Source: Bdellovibrionaceae bacterium UBA2466
Lineage (GTDB): Bacteria; Bdellovibrionota; FAC87; UBA2466
NCBI GenBank assembly: GCA_002342225.1
Contig: DDPO01000108.1
Span: 68,001-79,181, forward strand
Direction: 5' to 3'
DNA: 11,181 nt
The notes below the pieces were generated by a model. The model saw only the letters and a program-made list of their open reading frames with translations. It searched no databases and was not told the DNA's origin. The translations under genes and the position numbers were made by a program. Of the stretch, positions 1 through 9,708 are shown piece by piece. Within the stretch, counting starts at the first letter, position 1, and every line of letters begins with the position of its first letter.

Positions 1-2710
1 CAATGTTTACCAAGTGCCCACGAGATAGGTCGCGACCGTAGCACAAGCAACAGATTCCGACTTCGGTTTTACAGGTTAAGCCTGAGCGAATGAGAACTTT
101 TTCAATTCCTGCTTCTTCGATTGCAGTCATTTTCTCTTCGTTGATCTCTTCATTGGCTTTAACTAGAACTTTTCCATTGTATGGATCGGTAATGTCTTCC
201 AGAGCTACGCGGCCAAGGATTCGGTCTCCGATAGCTTCGATAATTTCTCCACCCTCAACGAGAGCAGCGATCTCAATGCCATCCGTAGTTTTACAATCGT
301 AGTCTGAAACAACGATATCCTGTGCAACGTCCACTAAGCGACGTGTCAAATAGCCTGAATGAGCTGTTTTAAGAGCTGTATCGGCCAAACCTTTTCGAGC
401 ACCGTGGGTCGAAATGAAGTATTGAAGAGCATCCAATCCTTCGCGGAAGTTCGCAGTGATTGGAGTTTCAATGATTTCACCTGACGGACGTGCCATTAAG
501 CCCCTCATTCCAGCCAATTGGCGGATTTGAGCAGCACTACCTCTCGCACCCGAATCAGCCATCATGTAAATGGAATTGAGCGAAGGAATAGTAATCTTAT
601 TACCAGCTTTATCAGTGACAACATCAGTAGAAAGTTCAGCCATCAGCTCTTCAGCGACTTGCTCAGTTACTTGAGCCCAGATGTCGATGACTTTGTTATA
701 TCTTTCCCCATCAGTGATCAGACCTTCTGTGTACTGATTTTGAATCTCTTGAACTTCGGTGTACGCTTTATTGAGAAGATCCGCTTTCTTTGTCGGAATC
801 TTCATGTCCTGCATACAAATACTGATTCCCCCTCGAGTTGCGTACTCGAAACCCAAGGAACGTAGTTTGTCAGCAAGCATGACAGTACGTTTGTTTCCTG
901 CAACTCGGTAACACATGTCCATCAGCTCGGAGAGCGCTTTTTTGTCCATGACTCGGTTGTACTCGTCAAAAGGAATCTCAGCAGGGATGATCTCTCGTAG
1001 GATCAATCTCCCTGGAGAGCAATCGTACATCTTGGTCTCTCCCTTGTGGTTAGAGACTCGGACGTTAATTTTTGCGTGAAGTTCTACCTCTCCAATTTCA
1101 TGAGCATAGATAGCTTCTGTTGGATTGGAGAAGGTTTTTCCTTCGCCCTTACAGTTCACCCTTTGCTGAGTCATGTAATAAACACCCAACACAATGTCCT
1201 GAGTGGGGTCGATAATCGGTTTACCGAAAGCGGGTGATAAGATGTTGTTTGTGGACATCATTAGCACGCGAGCTTCCAATTGTGCTTCTACGCTGAGTGG
1301 CACGTGCACAGCCATTTGGTCTCCGTCGAAGTCCGCATTGAATGTGGAACATACCAACGGATGCAATTGAATAGCCTTACCTTCAATCAGTACGGGTTCA
1401 AAAGCCTGAATGCCAAGTCTGTGAAGCGTTGGAGCACGGTTTAAAAGAACTGGATGCTCTTTCACAACTTCATCAAGAATATCCCAAACTTCTTCTTTTT
1501 CTTTTTCCACCATCTTTTTTGCACTCTTGATGGTGGTCACGAAACCACGCTCTTCTAACTTGTTAAAGATGAAGGGCTTGAATAATTCCAAAGCCATTTT
1601 CTTTGGAAGACCGCACTGGTGGAGTCTTAGCTCGGGTCCAACAACGATTACGGAACGACCGGAATAATCTACCCGTTTACCGAGCAGATTTTGTCGGAAG
1701 CGGCCTTGCTTACCTTTAAGCATGTCACTCAAGGAGCGCAATGGACGTTTGTTGGGTCCTGTGAATGTTCTACCACGACGACCGTTGTCGAAAAGAGCGT
1801 CCACCGCTTCTTGTAGCATTCGTTTTTCGTTACGAATGATAATCTCAGGGGCGTTTAGCTCTTGTAAACGCTTCAAACGATTGTTTCGGTTGATAACTCG
1901 ACGATAAAGGTCATTAAGATCTGAAGTCGCGAATCTACCACCGTCAAGTGGAACTAAAGGTCTTAAGTCAGGTGGGATCACTGGGATCACATCCAACATC
2001 ATCCACTCCGGTTTGTTTCCAGAGGCTTTGAAAGCTTCACAAACTTTTAATCGTTTTGCTAAGGCTTTTTGCAATGTTTCGCTGCTGGTTTTGCTTAGGG
2101 CTAAGCGAAGTTCTTTAGCTAAACTATCGGGATCAATTTCTTTAAGCATGTCACGGACAGCTTCAGCGCCCATGGCAGCTTTAAAATCAGTTTTGTAAGT
2201 TTTTCGAGCCGCTGCGTACTCATCCTCAGAAAGCACTTCGCCTTTTTTGAGGGGGGTTTTTCCTGGGTCAGTTACAGCGTACGCTTCACAGTACAGTACG
2301 CGCTCTAGATTCTTCAGGGTCATGTCAAGAAGAGCACCGATACGGCTCGGTAAGCTTCTTAAGAACCAGATGTGAGCTACAGGTGTAGCAAGTTCAATAT
2401 GCCCCAAACGCTCTCTACGAACTTTGGACTGAATGACTTCAACACCGCACTTTTCGCAAACGACTCCGCGATGCTTCATTCGCTTGTATTTACCGCAGTT
2501 ACATTCGTAGTCTTTTACAGGACCAAAGATTTTGGCACAGAATAGACCATCTCTTTCGGGTTTAAACGTACGGTAGTTGATGGTTTCTGGTTTTTTGACT
2601 TCACCATAGGACCAAGAACGAATTTTTTCCGGACTAGCCAGAGAGATCTTTACAGCTTTAAAACTGATCGGATCTTTTGGCTTATCGAAAAAGTTTAATA
2701 GGTCTTTCAT
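1..2710 (-). CDS. rpoC: RNA polymerase beta' subunit, N-terminal two thirds (3' end outside window)
   Basis: Beta' subunit of DNA-directed RNA polymerase; with beta it forms the catalytic cleft in the cytoplasm. Reading leftward from ATG 2710-2708 the frame gives 903 whole codons before the window edge. It starts [20 protein letters not shown]. The N-terminal zinc ribbon has Cys70, Cys72, Cys85 and Cys88. The catalytic motif NADFDGDQM is at residues 458-466 (bases 1313-1339), with Mg-binding Asp460, Asp462 and Asp464 numbered as in E. coli. The second zinc site has Cys806 in DYDCKTTDG, then Cys880, Cys887 and Cys890 in [16 protein letters not shown], each eight below the E. coli number, so there is a small net deletion between the two sites. 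The trigger loop and C-terminus lie beyond the edge. The ATG overlaps the rpoB stop as ATGA. GGAGG at 2721-2725, ten bases upstream inside rpoB, decides the start. No internal stop was noticed and the motif spacing argues against a frameshift. Confidence 0.98.
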   Translation of the reverse strand, partial: MKDLLNFFDKPKDPISFKAVKISLASPEKIRSWSYGEVKKPETINYRTFKPERDGLFCAKIFGPVKDYECNCGKYKRMKHRGVVCEKCGVEVIQSKVRRERLGHIELATPVAHIWFLRSLPSRIGALLDMTLKNLERVLYCEAYAVTDPGKTPLKKGEVLSEDEYAAARKTYKTDFKAAMGAEAVRDMLKEIDPDSLAKELRLALSKTSSETLQKALAKRLKVCEAFKASGNKPEWMMLDVIPVIPPDLRPLVPLDGGRFATSDLNDLYRRVINRNNRLKRLQELNAPEIIIRNEKRMLQEAVDALFDNGRRGRTFTGPNKRPLRSLSDMLKGKQGRFRQNLLGKRVDYSGRSVIVVGPELRLHQCGLPKKMALELFKPFIFNKLEERGFVTTIKSAKKMVEKEKEEVWDILDEVVKEHPVLLNRAPTLHRLGIQAFEPVLIEGKAIQLHPLVCSTFNADFDGDQMAVHVPLSVEAQLEARVLMMSTNNILSPAFGKPIIDPTQDIVLGVYYMTQQRVNCKGEGKTFSNPTEAIYAHEIGEVELHAKINVRVSNHKGETKMYDCSPGRLILREIIPAEIPFDEYNRVMDKKALSELMDMCYRVAGNKRTVMLADKLRSLGFEYATRGGISICMQDMKIPTKKADLLNKAYTEVQEIQNQYTEGLITDGERYNKVIDIWAQVTEQVAEELMAELSTDVVTDKAGNKITIPSLNSIYMMADSGARGSAAQIRQLAGMRGLMARPSGEIIETPITANFREGLDALQYFISTHGARKGLADTALKTAHSGYLTRRLVDVAQDIVVSDYDCKTTDGIEIAALVEGGEIIEAIGDRILGRVALEDITDPYNGKVLVKANEEINEEKMTAIEEAGIEKVLIRSGLTCKTEVGICCLCYGRDLSRGHLVNI
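1313..1339 (-). other. RNA polymerase active-site motif NADFDGDQM
   Basis: These nine codons of rpoC (residues 458-466) encode the universally conserved loop whose three aspartates hold the catalytic magnesium of RNA polymerase. All three aspartates are present, so the encoded enzyme should be active. Confidence 0.97.
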
Positions 2711-5700
2711 AGCGTTGTGTCCTCCATAAGCTCAACATCAAGTGCTAAGCTTTGAAGTTCTTTCACAAGAACGTTAAAGGACTCAGGGAGTCCTGGTTCA
2801 AGGGCATTTTCCCCTTTAACAATGGTTTCAAACATTCTAGTACGGCCAGCCACGTCGTCTGATTTAACCGTTAGTAGCTCTTGGAGACAATAAGCTGCAC
2901 CATAGGCTTCTAGTGCCCACACTTCCATCTCTCCTAACCGCTGACCACCAAACTGGGCTTTTCCTCCCAAGGGTTGCTGGGTTACTAAGCTATAGGGTCC
3001 GATGCTTCGTGCATGGATCTTCTCATCAACTAAGTGATGGAGTTTCAATACATACATAACACCGACAGTGACATCGTGCTTGAAGGGTTCCCCTGTTCTT
3101 CCATCGAACAGAATTTGTTGTCCATTTGAAGGAAGTCCCACATTCGTGAGCGCTTGACCGATTTCTTCTTCGGTGCAGCTGTCGAACACTGGGCTAGCGA
3201 TATGCAATCCGCCTTTCAGACGTTTTGCCATTTTTTTCAAGCTGTCTTCGTCCATCTCTTCGATGTCTTTATGAAGCTCTTTCGAAGTGAAGAACTTTTT
3301 GACGAGATTTCGAAGTTCGGTAGCATTCCATTTTTCAAGTTGCTCCTGAACTCTTAACCCGAATCCTTGAGCAGCTCTTCCTAGATGCGATTCAAGAATC
3401 TGTCCTACATTCATACGAGATGGAACGCCTAGAGGGTTCAACACCACTTGAACTGGAGTTCCATCTTCCATGTAAGGCATATCTTCGACTGGCAACAATC
3501 GTGAAATAACCCCTTTGTTACCATGGCGTCCGGCCATTTTATCACCGACAGAAATTCTCCGTTTTATGGCTACGTAGACTTTTACCATCTTGATGACCCC
3601 AGGAGGCAACTCATCGCCTTTCTTGAGTTTCTTAACTTTTTCATCAAAGAAGGTTCGGATGTTTTGAATCTGATTCTCAATAGCTGCTACCATCTGTCCG
3701 ACGTTGGCTTCAACATCTGAGGAAAGAGGAATGTGCTTAATGAGGTCAAAGGGAATAGTATTGAATACATTTGCATCAATGACATCGCCCTTTTTCAGTA
3801 GCTGATTCTCACCAGTAGTATCTAGCAATTTCCCTGTAGTGGTTTGATCAACAACAAGTGAAGCAATTTTCTTACGAGCCGATTCTTGAAGAATTCGAAT
3901 TTCAGTCTGCTCGTCACGACGGAGTCTGTTTTCTTCTTCTTCTGTTAAACGAGCAGTTCTTTCGTCTTTATCCGCTCCTTCGCGAGAGAAAATTTGAGCA
4001 CCAATCACTGTTCCAACAACACCAGGAGATACTCGGAGAGAGGAGTCTTTTACATCTCCAGCTTTCTCACCGAAAATAGCTCGTAGAAGCTTTTCTTCTG
4101 GACTCAATTGGGTTTCACCTTTTGGAGTGATTTTTCCAACTAGAATGTCTCCAGGCTTCACTTCGGCTCCGATGCGTACGATACCCGAGCTATCTAAATT
4201 CATGAGCTGTTCTTCGCTCACATTGGGAATATCGCGAGTCACTTCTTCTTTGCCAAGCTTAGTATCTCGAGCTACGCACTCGAATTCTTCAATGTGAATT
4301 GAAGTGAAGGTGTCTTTTCGTACAAGTTCTTCGCTTAGAAGAATGGAGTCCTCGAAGTTGTAACCGCACCAAGGCATGAAAGCTACAACCACGTTTTGTC
4401 CAAGAGCCAATTCGCCCATGTCAGTTCCGGGGCCGTCAGCAAGTACGTCGCCTTTGCGAACTCTTTCTCCGACTTCCACGATTGGACGCTGATTGACGCA
4501 AGTATTTTGGTTAGAACGACGATATTTTACTAAGTTGTAAATATCAACGCCTGATCCCGAGGTGGTTTCTTTCTCATCGATACGTACGACGATTCTTGTA
4601 GCATCTACGAAATCAACAATACCGCCATGCTTCGCAATGACATTAACTCCTGAGTCTCTTGCTACCAAACGCTCCATACCAGTTCCCACAAGAGGAGCAT
4701 GGCTTTTTAGTAAGGGAACGGCTTGGCGTTGCATGTTAGAGCCCATGAGAGCTCTATTAGCATCGTCGTTTTCAAGGAACGGAATAAGAGAAGCTGCGAT
4801 AGACACCAATTGATTTGGTGCAACGTCCATAAGATCGATCTCTTCCCGTCTAGCAAGCACTGTTTCACCATGTCGGCGAGCAGGAACAAACTCAGAATCA
4901 ATCTTGTGCGATTTAACCGGCACCTTTGCTTGTGCGATGGTGTGGTTTTCCTCTTCCAAAGCAGAGTAAAAAGCAACATCGTCAGAGATTTTGCCGTCAA
5001 CTACTTTTCTATAGGGAGTTTGGATAAACCCGTATTCATTTACTTTTCCAAAAGTGGAAAGAGATGAAATAAGACCAATGTTTGGACCCTCTGGAGTCTC
5101 AATTGGACAAATACGGCCGTAGTGAGTGGCGTGAACGTCGCGAACTTCGAAACCGGCACGTTCTCTAGTTAAACCACCGGGTCCAAGAGCTGACAAACGA
5201 CGTTTGTGAGTGACTTCGGACAACGGATTGGTTTGATCCATGAATTGAGAAAGCTGACTGCTTCCGAAAAATTCCTTAACAACAGCAGCAACTGGTTTTG
5301 CATTTATTAAATCATGAGGCATCAAGGTTTCAACGTCTTGTAAGCTCATTCTTTCGCGAATTGCTCGTTCCATTCGAACTAAGCCAACGCGGAATTGATT
5401 TTCTAAAAGTTCTCCAACAGCTCTAACTCGTCGATTACCTAAATGATCGATGTCATCGATTTGGCCTTTGCCGTTTTTGAGGTCAACCAGATACTTCACT
5501 ACTGCCAAGATGTCTTCTTTGGTGAGTGTTGTATTTTCGATCGGTGTGTTGAAGTTAAATTTGTGGTTGATTTTTAGTCGACCTACTTTGGATAGGTCGT
5601 ACTTAGTAGCATCAAAGAATAAACCATCAAATAGAAGCTTGGCGGTTTCAAGCGTTGGAGGATCTCCAGGGCGCAATCTTCGATAAATTTCGATAAGCGC

Positions 5701-6813
5701 TTCGTCCTGCGTTGCCACTTTATCTTGAGCTATGGTGTCTCTCAGATATGTGCCGACGTTAATTCTGTCAGTGTAGAGAATTTTGAACTCTGAAACACCA
5801 CGCTCAGCTAGACGATCCAATTTATCAGTGGTGAGCTCTTCATTGCATTCAACAAGAACTTCGCCAGTCTCCATGTCGACGATATCATGAGCAGAGATTT
5901 TTCCAACCAAAAGCTCACGGTCCACTGGGAACTTTTTCAGTTTAGCATCTTCAATCTTTTTAAGAAGAGATGCGGTGAATTTCTTATTTTTCTCGATTAC
6001 GACTTTGCCGTTATCATCTAGCCAATCATAGTTGGCACGCTGTCCAGCGTATAGTTTGGGTTCGAAGTGGAGATAAATCTTGCCACCTTTACCAAAGCTA
6101 ACGGTTTCATGGTCGTAGAAATATTCTAGAAGCTGTTCAACGGAGAAACCAAGAGCTTTTAGAAGAATAGTGGCATGCAGTTTTCTTCGTCTGTCGATCC
6201 GAACATAGATGACATCTTTGTGGTCAAATTCAAAATCTAACCACGACCCGCGGTAAGGAATGACTCTCGCAGAGTAAAGAAGCTTTCCGCTGCTATGGGA
6301 AGCTCCTTTATCGTGATCAAAGAAAACGCCGGGTGAACGATGCAATTGGCTGACTACAACCCGTTCAGTTCCGTTGATTACGAAACTCCCTCGGTCTGTC
6401 ATAAGAGGAATTTCCCCTAAGTAGACCTCTTGTTCTTTAACGTCACGGATGGTGCGAGCTTGCGTTTGTTCATCAACATCGAAAACATTGAGTCGGACTG
6501 TAACTTTCAGAGGGGCAGCAAAACTCATTCCACGGCTTCGGCATTCGTCCACATCGTACTTAGGAGTTTCGAGAACGTACGATTCAAAGTCTAGGCTAGC
6601 GGTGTTGTTAAAGTCACTGATTGGAAACACTGACTTAAACACACCTTGCAAACCTGTCACGCTCCGAGTGCGTGGGTCTGCCTCAGCCTGCAAAAATTTG
6701 TCGTACGACTCTTTCTGGACCTCGATAAGATCCGGAATTTCGATTAGAGGTGGAAATTTACCAAACTCCTTGCGAAAGCGTTTGCTTTCAAAAAGGCGTG
6801 GAGAGGTGCTCAT
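2707..6813 (-). CDS. rpoB: RNA polymerase beta subunit
   Basis: Beta subunit of RNA polymerase, 1368 residues (E. coli 1342), complete. It carries the rifampicin pocket and half of the catalytic cleft. Visible landmarks are the N-terminal [20 protein letters not shown]; the rifampicin cluster I segment [20 protein letters not shown] at 519-538; [10 protein letters not shown] shortly after it; [10 protein letters not shown] at 1092-1101, whose two lysines (1092, 1100) match E. coli Lys1065 and Lys1073; and the C-terminal [15 protein letters not shown] near 1294-1308, which packs against beta'. The offset to E. coli numbering grows from +10 at the rifampicin region to about +27 at the [10 protein letters not shown] motif, so the extra length lies mostly between them. 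The start is ATG 6813 with a modest GGGG about seven bases upstream. It follows rplL by 56 bases and its TGA overlaps the rpoC ATG. Confidence 0.99.
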   Translation of the reverse strand: MSTSPRLFESKRFRKEFGKFPPLIEIPDLIEVQKESYDKFLQAEADPRTRSVTGLQGVFKSVFPISDFNNTASLDFESYVLETPKYDVDECRSRGMSFAAPLKVTVRLNVFDVDEQTQARTIRDVKEQEVYLGEIPLMTDRGSFVINGTERVVVSQLHRSPGVFFDHDKGASHSSGKLLYSARVIPYRGSWLDFEFDHKDVIYVRIDRRRKLHATILLKALGFSVEQLLEYFYDHETVSFGKGGKIYLHFEPKLYAGQRANYDWLDDNGKVVIEKNKKFTASLLKKIEDAKLKKFPVDRELLVGKISAHDIVDMETGEVLVECNEELTTDKLDRLAERGVSEFKILYTDRINVGTYLRDTIAQDKVATQDEALIEIYRRLRPGDPPTLETAKLLFDGLFFDATKYDLSKVGRLKINHKFNFNTPIENTTLTKEDILAVVKYLVDLKNGKGQIDDIDHLGNRRVRAVGELLENQFRVGLVRMERAIRERMSLQDVETLMPHDLINAKPVAAVVKEFFGSSQLSQFMDQTNPLSEVTHKRRLSALGPGGLTRERAGFEVRDVHATHYGRICPIETPEGPNIGLISSLSTFGKVNEYGFIQTPYRKVVDGKISDDVAFYSALEEENHTIAQAKVPVKSHKIDSEFVPARRHGETVLARREEIDLMDVAPNQLVSIAASLIPFLENDDANRALMGSNMQRQAVPLLKSHAPLVGTGMERLVARDSGVNVIAKHGGIVDFVDATRIVVRIDEKETTSGSGVDIYNLVKYRRSNQNTCVNQRPIVEVGERVRKGDVLADGPGTDMGELALGQNVVVAFMPWCGYNFEDSILLSEELVRKDTFTSIHIEEFECVARDTKLGKEEVTRDIPNVSEEQLMNLDSSGIVRIGAEVKPGDILVGKITPKGETQLSPEEKLLRAIFGEKAGDVKDSSLRVSPGVVGTVIGAQIFSREGADKDERTARLTEEEENRLRRDEQTEIRILQESARKKIASLVVDQTTTGKLLDTTGENQLLKKGDVIDANVFNTIPFDLIKHIPLSSDVEANVGQMVAAIENQIQNIRTFFDEKVKKLKKGDELPPGVIKMVKVYVAIKRRISVGDKMAGRHGNKGVISRLLPVEDMPYMEDGTPVQVVLNPLGVPSRMNVGQILESHLGRAAQGFGLRVQEQLEKWNATELRNLVKKFFTSKELHKDIEEMDEDSLKKMAKRLKGGLHIASPVFDSCTEEEIGQALTNVGLPSNGQQILFDGRTGEPFKHDVTVGVMYVLKLHHLVDEKIHARSIGPYSLVTQQPLGGKAQFGGQRLGEMEVWALEAYGAAYCLQELLTVKSDDVAGRTRMFETIVKGENALEPGLPESFNVLVKELQSLALDVELMEDTTL
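5185..5259 (-). other. Rifampicin-resistance determining region (cluster I), sensitive-type residues
   Basis: Codons 519-543 of rpoB. The residues most often changed in rifampicin-resistant mutants are in the sensitive state: Asp526, His536 and Ser541, equal to E. coli Asp516, His526 and Ser531. One difference from E. coli is Thr at 528, where E. coli has Asn518. Sensitivity itself is an inference from the residues. Confidence 0.85.
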
Positions 6814-6844
6814 TATTTACCCCGTCTTTTAGCTAATTTTTAAT

Positions 6845-6886
6845 TTAAAAAACTTGTGAAAGAAGTTGATTACTTAATCTCAACTT
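6845..6886 (-). promoter_or_regulatory. Possible attenuator / alternative hairpins in the rplL-rpoB gap
   Basis: Read on the minus strand, AAGTTGA (6869-6863 on the plus strand as its complement arm) and TCAACTT can form a 7-bp stem whose loop holds the rplL stop codon. The same AACTT segment can instead pair with AAGTT (6855-6851) to make a 5-bp stem followed by a run of T. The two folds share one arm and exclude each other, as in an attenuator. The E. coli rplL-rpoB junction is known to attenuate transcription. Both stems are AT-rich and short, so this is a weak candidate. Confidence 0.3.
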
Positions 6887-7253
6887 TAGCACCAACAGCT
6901 TCGAGCTTTTTCTTAATCTCTTCAGCTTCTTTCTTGGTGACGCCTTCTTTCAAGGTTTTTGGAGCGCCTTCAACTAGATCTTTAGCTTCTTTAAGACCTA
7001 AAGTTGTAAATCCACGGATTTCTTTAATCACGTTGACTTTTTGAGCTCCGCCATCAGCTAGAACAACGTCAAATGCAGTTTTTTCTTCTGCAGGAGCTGC
7101 TGCTGCTCCGCCTGCGCCAGCTGCAACGCCAACAGCAACAGGTGCTGCTGCGCTTACGCCGTAACGGGTTTCAAATTTTTTGATGAACTCAGAGATCTCG
7201 AGCAAATTTGCTTTATCGAAAAACTCAAATACTTGTTCTTCAGTTACTGCCAT
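6870..7253 (-). CDS. rplL: 50S ribosomal protein L7/L12
   Basis: Stalk protein L12, 127 residues, a normal length. Dimers bind the C-terminal helix of L10 and recruit translation factors EF-Tu, EF-G, IF2 and RF3 to the ribosome. Residues 1-33 are the dimerisation and L10-binding helices. Residues 34-56 form the flexible hinge, rich in Ala, Gly and Val. Residues 57-127 are the factor-binding domain, with the conserved [20 protein letters not shown] at 72-91 and a typical [12 protein letters not shown] end. The ATG is preceded by a perfect AGGAGG (7261-7266) seven bases away, the strongest ribosome site in the window. That fits a protein needed in several copies per ribosome. It lies 20 bases after rplJ and is surely cotranscribed with it. 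Confidence 0.99.
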   Translation of the reverse strand: MAVTEEQVFEFFDKANLLEISEFIKKFETRYGVSAAAPVAVGVAAGAGGAAAAPAEEKTAFDVVLADGGAQKVNVIKEIRGFTTLGLKEAKDLVEGAPKTLKEGVTKKEAEEIKKKLEAVGAKVEIK

Positions 7254-7273
7254 GGGACTTCCTCCTAAGTAAT

Positions 7274-7804
7274 TTAATTAGATTCTTTTGCTTTCTTTTC
7301 TTTCAATGCGCCAAGAGCATACCCAAGTCTGTTGGGCCCGTCTTGAAGAGCATATAAAAACCGTGTTGGATGGGATTTGAGTGCCCACAAGAAGCCAACC
7401 AAAAGCTCGTTTCGGCCTGGTAGCTTGGAAAGGGCAACCATCTCTTTTTCAGAAATCACCTTATTAAGAGCGATTCCTGATTTTAATTTAACATTGAAAT
7501 TCTCTTTATTAGCCCATTCCATGATGGCTTTTGCGGTCATCACGGCATCACCATTGCTGTAGGCTAGTAATGTAGGGCCTTCAAACTGGCCGGAAACTTC
7601 CTTAAAAGGGGTTTCGTTAAAAACACGTTTAGCTAAAGTGTTTTTAACCACTTTAACTCGAATGTCTTTTTTGCGAAGCGCTAACCGGAAGGAGGTCATG
7701 TCCTCCACAGTGAGCTTAGAGAATGACATTAAAGCGATAGCTTGAGCCTTTTTGACCCCTTTAGCTAAATCACTAACAAATTGCTGTTTTTCTGTGCGAT
7801 TCAA
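7274..7804 (-). CDS. rplJ: 50S ribosomal protein L10
   Basis: L10, 176 residues, anchors the L12 dimers to 23S rRNA at the base of the stalk. The N-terminal domain starts [20 protein letters not shown] and has the conserved rRNA-contact segment [11 protein letters not shown] at 50-60. The C-terminal part (about 135-176) is the helix that carries L12, ending in a Lys-rich tail. The start codon is TTG (7804-7802), not ATG. It is supported by AGGAG six bases upstream and by alignment of the N-terminus with the family; the next Met (26) would delete conserved sequence. The 99-base upstream leader probably carries autoregulation by the L10-L12 complex, as in other bacteria. rplL follows after 20 bases. 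Confidence 0.98.
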   Translation of the reverse strand: MNRTEKQQFVSDLAKGVKKAQAIALMSFSKLTVEDMTSFRLALRKKDIRVKVVKNTLAKRVFNETPFKEVSGQFEGPTLLAYSNGDAVMTAKAIMEWANKENFNVKLKSGIALNKVISEKEMVALSKLPGRNELLVGFLWALKSHPTRFLYALQDGPNRLGYALGALKEKKAKESN

Positions 7805-7815
7805 GAAAAACTCCT

Positions 7816-7855
7816 AATAGCCGTTGAGCATTTGGCGCCCTATTTGTGAGCAGCC
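7816..7855 (-). promoter_or_regulatory. Possible L10 (rplJ) autoregulatory leader
   Basis: The leader just before rplJ holds a duplicated TGCTCA (7852-7847 and 7830-7825). AATAG can pair with CTATT (7844-7816) around a GC-rich loop containing GGCGCC, and the closing stem ends directly against the AGGAG of rplJ. In many bacteria L10 complexed with L12 binds this leader and blocks rplJ translation. Position fits that role; I could not confirm the family's kink-turn by eye, so the assignment rests mainly on context. Confidence 0.35.
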
Positions 7856-7885
7856 ATTTAAATACTCAAAATTTAATTTCGTCAA
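7856..7885 (-). promoter_or_regulatory. Candidate sigma70-type promoter for rplJ-rplL-rpoB-rpoC
   Basis: A -35 like TTGACG (7885-7880, five of six consensus bases) is followed after 17-18 bases by TTTAAAT (7862-7856), a weaker -10. It would start transcription about 45 bases before rplJ and give the stalk and polymerase genes an internal promoter. E. coli has a promoter at the same place in its rplKA-rplJL cluster. The -10 is imperfect and the region is AT-rich, so chance is possible. Confidence 0.35.
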
Positions 7886-7903
7886 CCGATTTTTGGACCA
7901 TTC

Positions 7904-8614
7904 CTACAAACTTCGTGCCATTGCATCTAACCCCTGAGTATCGATTACGATACTGGGCCCCATCGTAGTAGAGAGGGCGACCTTTCTAATGTAGACGCCT
8001 TTGGATGTGGGGGGCTTAGCTTTGAGAATATTGTCATAGAGTGCCAAAAAGTTTTCTTTAAGTTTGCCAGCTCCGAACGATTTTTTACCAATCATGGTGT
8101 GAACGATTCCAGCTTTTTCAACCTTATATTCCACTTTGCCTAGCTTTTGTTCTTTAACAGCTTTGCCAATTTCGGAAGTGACAGTACCTGTTTTTTTATT
8201 CGGCATTAGGCCTTTGGGACCAAGAACTTTAGCAACTTTGGTTAGATCTTTGAGAGCTTCTGGGGTTGTGATCAAACGATCAAAGTCCATCCAGCCCTTT
8301 TCGAGCTTCTCAAGAAGCTCATCATTACCAACAAAGTCAGCACCGGCTTCACGAGCTTCTTTCTCGGCTTCTCCTCGGGCGAAAACAGCAACTTTAATAC
8401 TTTTTCCGATACCATGAGGAAGCACAGTTGCTCCACGAACCATCTGGTCGGATTGCTTTGGATCTACGCCCAATTTGATCGCGATGTCGACGGTTTCATC
8501 GAACTTACGGCCTTGAAAACCATCTAAAATGGTAAGCGCTTCTTCAAGGTTGTACTTCTTAGTGCGGTCCACTTTAGCCGCATTTGCTTTATAAATTTTT
8601 CCTACTGAAGGCAT
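7904..8614 (-). CDS. rplA: 50S ribosomal protein L1
   Basis: L1, 236 residues, binds 23S rRNA helices 76-78 to form the mobile L1 stalk that handles deacylated tRNA at the E site; in many bacteria it also represses its own operon. Conserved stretches are FDETVDIAIKLGVDPKQSDQ at 38-57 with GATVLPHGIGK following, LGPKGLMPNKKTGTV at 131-145, and STTMGPSIVID at 215-225. Length is normal. The ATG is preceded by AGGGAG with six bases of spacing. It begins 19 bases after rplK, the usual rplK-rplA pair, and is followed by the rplJ leader. Confidence 0.99.
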   Translation of the reverse strand: MPSVGKIYKANAAKVDRTKKYNLEEALTILDGFQGRKFDETVDIAIKLGVDPKQSDQMVRGATVLPHGIGKSIKVAVFARGEAEKEAREAGADFVGNDELLEKLEKGWMDFDRLITTPEALKDLTKVAKVLGPKGLMPNKKTGTVTSEIGKAVKEQKLGKVEYKVEKAGIVHTMIGKKSFGAGKLKENFLALYDNILKAKPPTSKGVYIRKVALSTTMGPSIVIDTQGLDAMARSL

Positions 8615-8633
8615 TTTTTACTCCCTAATAAAC

Positions 8634-9056
8634 TTAACCGACTACTTCCAACCCCATGCTTCGGGCAGTGCCAGCAACTTGGCTGATTGCAGATGCTATA
8701 TCAACAGTGTTGAGGTCTGGCATTTTGGTTTTTGCAATCTCTTCCACTTGTGCTTTAGTGACAGTCCCTACTTTGGTTTTGTTAGGAACTCCCGAACCTT
8801 TTACTATGTTGGCAGCTTTCTTTAGCAGCACAGCAACAGGTGGGGTTTTGGTAATAAATGTGAATGATCGATCTTGGTAGATACTAATGACAACCGGGAT
8901 AATCATTCCATTGGTGTTTTGAGTTTTTGCATTAAAGGCTTTGCAAAACTCCATGATGTTAACACCATGTTGTCCAAGAGCAGGTCCTACTGGGGGTGAC
9001 GGATTGGCCTTTCCACCAGGAATCTGAAGTTTAACCATTGCAGTGAGTTTTTTCAT
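8634..9056 (-). CDS. rplK: 50S ribosomal protein L11
   Basis: L11, 140 residues, binds the GTPase-associated region of 23S rRNA at the stalk base and is needed for RelA activation in bacteria that have it. The N-terminal domain contains [20 protein letters not shown] at 18-37, with the prolines implicated in thiostrepton action (19, 21, 22). The C-terminal rRNA-binding domain ends [12 protein letters not shown]. The start ATG 9056 has GAGAGGG seven bases upstream; it gives the family's normal N-terminus, while Met7 would be too short. It lies 23 bases after nusG. Confidence 0.99.
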   Translation of the reverse strand: MKKLTAMVKLQIPGGKANPSPPVGPALGQHGVNIMEFCKAFNAKTQNTNGMIIPVVISIYQDRSFTFITKTPPVAVLLKKAANIVKGSGVPNKTKVGTVTKAQVEEIAKTKMPDLNTVDIASAISQVAGTARSMGLEVVG

Positions 9057-9079
9057 CGTAAATCCCTCTCAATACCCAA

Positions 9080-9697
9080 CTAATTTTTTTCTACCTGAAC
9101 GAAATCCAGCTCTACTGGGGTCGAACGGCCGAAAATACTTACCATTACTCTTAACTTGCCTTTATCAGGTTTAACTTCTTCGACAACACCGTTGAAGTTA
9201 ACAAAAGGCCCGTCAATAACTCTAACGCTTTCACCTTCCTCAAATTGAACTTTTGGACGGGGTTTGAGCGTTCCCTCTGTCATTTGGTTGGTTATGCGAG
9301 AGACTTCCTCCTCGGGAACCGCAGGTGGATTGATCGCATTGCCGACGAACCCCGTAATTTTGGGGGTGCTCTTGACCAAATGCCAAGTTGAATCGTTCAA
9401 AATCATTTTGACCAACATATAGCCAGGGAAGAACTTGCGGCTGGTGGTCTTCTTTTCGCCACGAACTAATTCAATGACGTTTTCAGATGGAATAAGAACA
9501 TCAGTGAAGAATTTATCCATCTTCTGCTGCTTAATTCTTTCCTGAAGAGCTAATTTAGCTTTTTGTTCGTAACCACTATAAGTGTGAACGACGTACCACT
9601 TGTGTTCCACTTCGCCTTGACCCGTGGATTCAGTGCTTTGCTCTTCTGTGTTAGAGCTTGTTAAGCTTTCAACTTGATCTTTTTCTTCCTGATTCAC
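9080..9697 (-). CDS. nusG: Transcription elongation/antitermination factor NusG
   Basis: NusG, 205 residues, binds the clamp of RNA polymerase through its NGN domain and couples it to Rho or ribosomal protein S10 through its KOW domain. The NGN domain starts at [17 protein letters not shown] (32-48) and includes [12 protein letters not shown] at 87-98. The KOW domain is about 151-204, with [20 protein letters not shown] at 155-174. Ahead of the NGN is a tail of about 30 residues rich in Glu, Gln, Ser and Thr, longer than the E. coli lead-in and likely disordered. The start is GTG (9697-9695) with AAGGGA six bases upstream, the A-rich part overlapping the secE stop. It lies 11 bases after secE, the universal secE-nusG pair. 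Confidence 0.98.
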   Translation of the reverse strand: MNQEEKDQVESLTSSNTEEQSTESTGQGEVEHKWYVVHTYSGYEQKAKLALQERIKQQKMDKFFTDVLIPSENVIELVRGEKKTTSRKFFPGYMLVKMILNDSTWHLVKSTPKITGFVGNAINPPAVPEEEVSRITNQMTEGTLKPRPKVQFEEGESVRVIDGPFVNFNGVVEEVKPDKGKLRVMVSIFGRSTPVELDFVQVEKN

Positions 9698-9708
9698 AGT
9701 TATTCCCT

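Noticed and set aside
90..2198. Plus-strand open frames (61-115 codons) opposite rpoC.
   Set aside because: They are shadows of the conserved rpoC frame, with low-complexity Ser/Phe-rich products and no recognisable domains.
2240..2275. Homopolymer runs (A6 and C6 on the minus strand) in rpoC that could suggest frameshifting or a sequencing indel.
   Set aside because: The codons read CTC AAA AAA GGC in frame, which does not fit the X-XXY-YYZ slip pattern, and downstream motifs remain in frame with expected numbering.
3154..5686. Several plus-strand open frames of 65-114 codons antisense to rpoB, and a 97-codon minus-strand frame at 4707-5000.
   Set aside because: All lie inside rpoB, which is conserved along its full length. 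Their products look like random translations and have no supporting start context or family motif.
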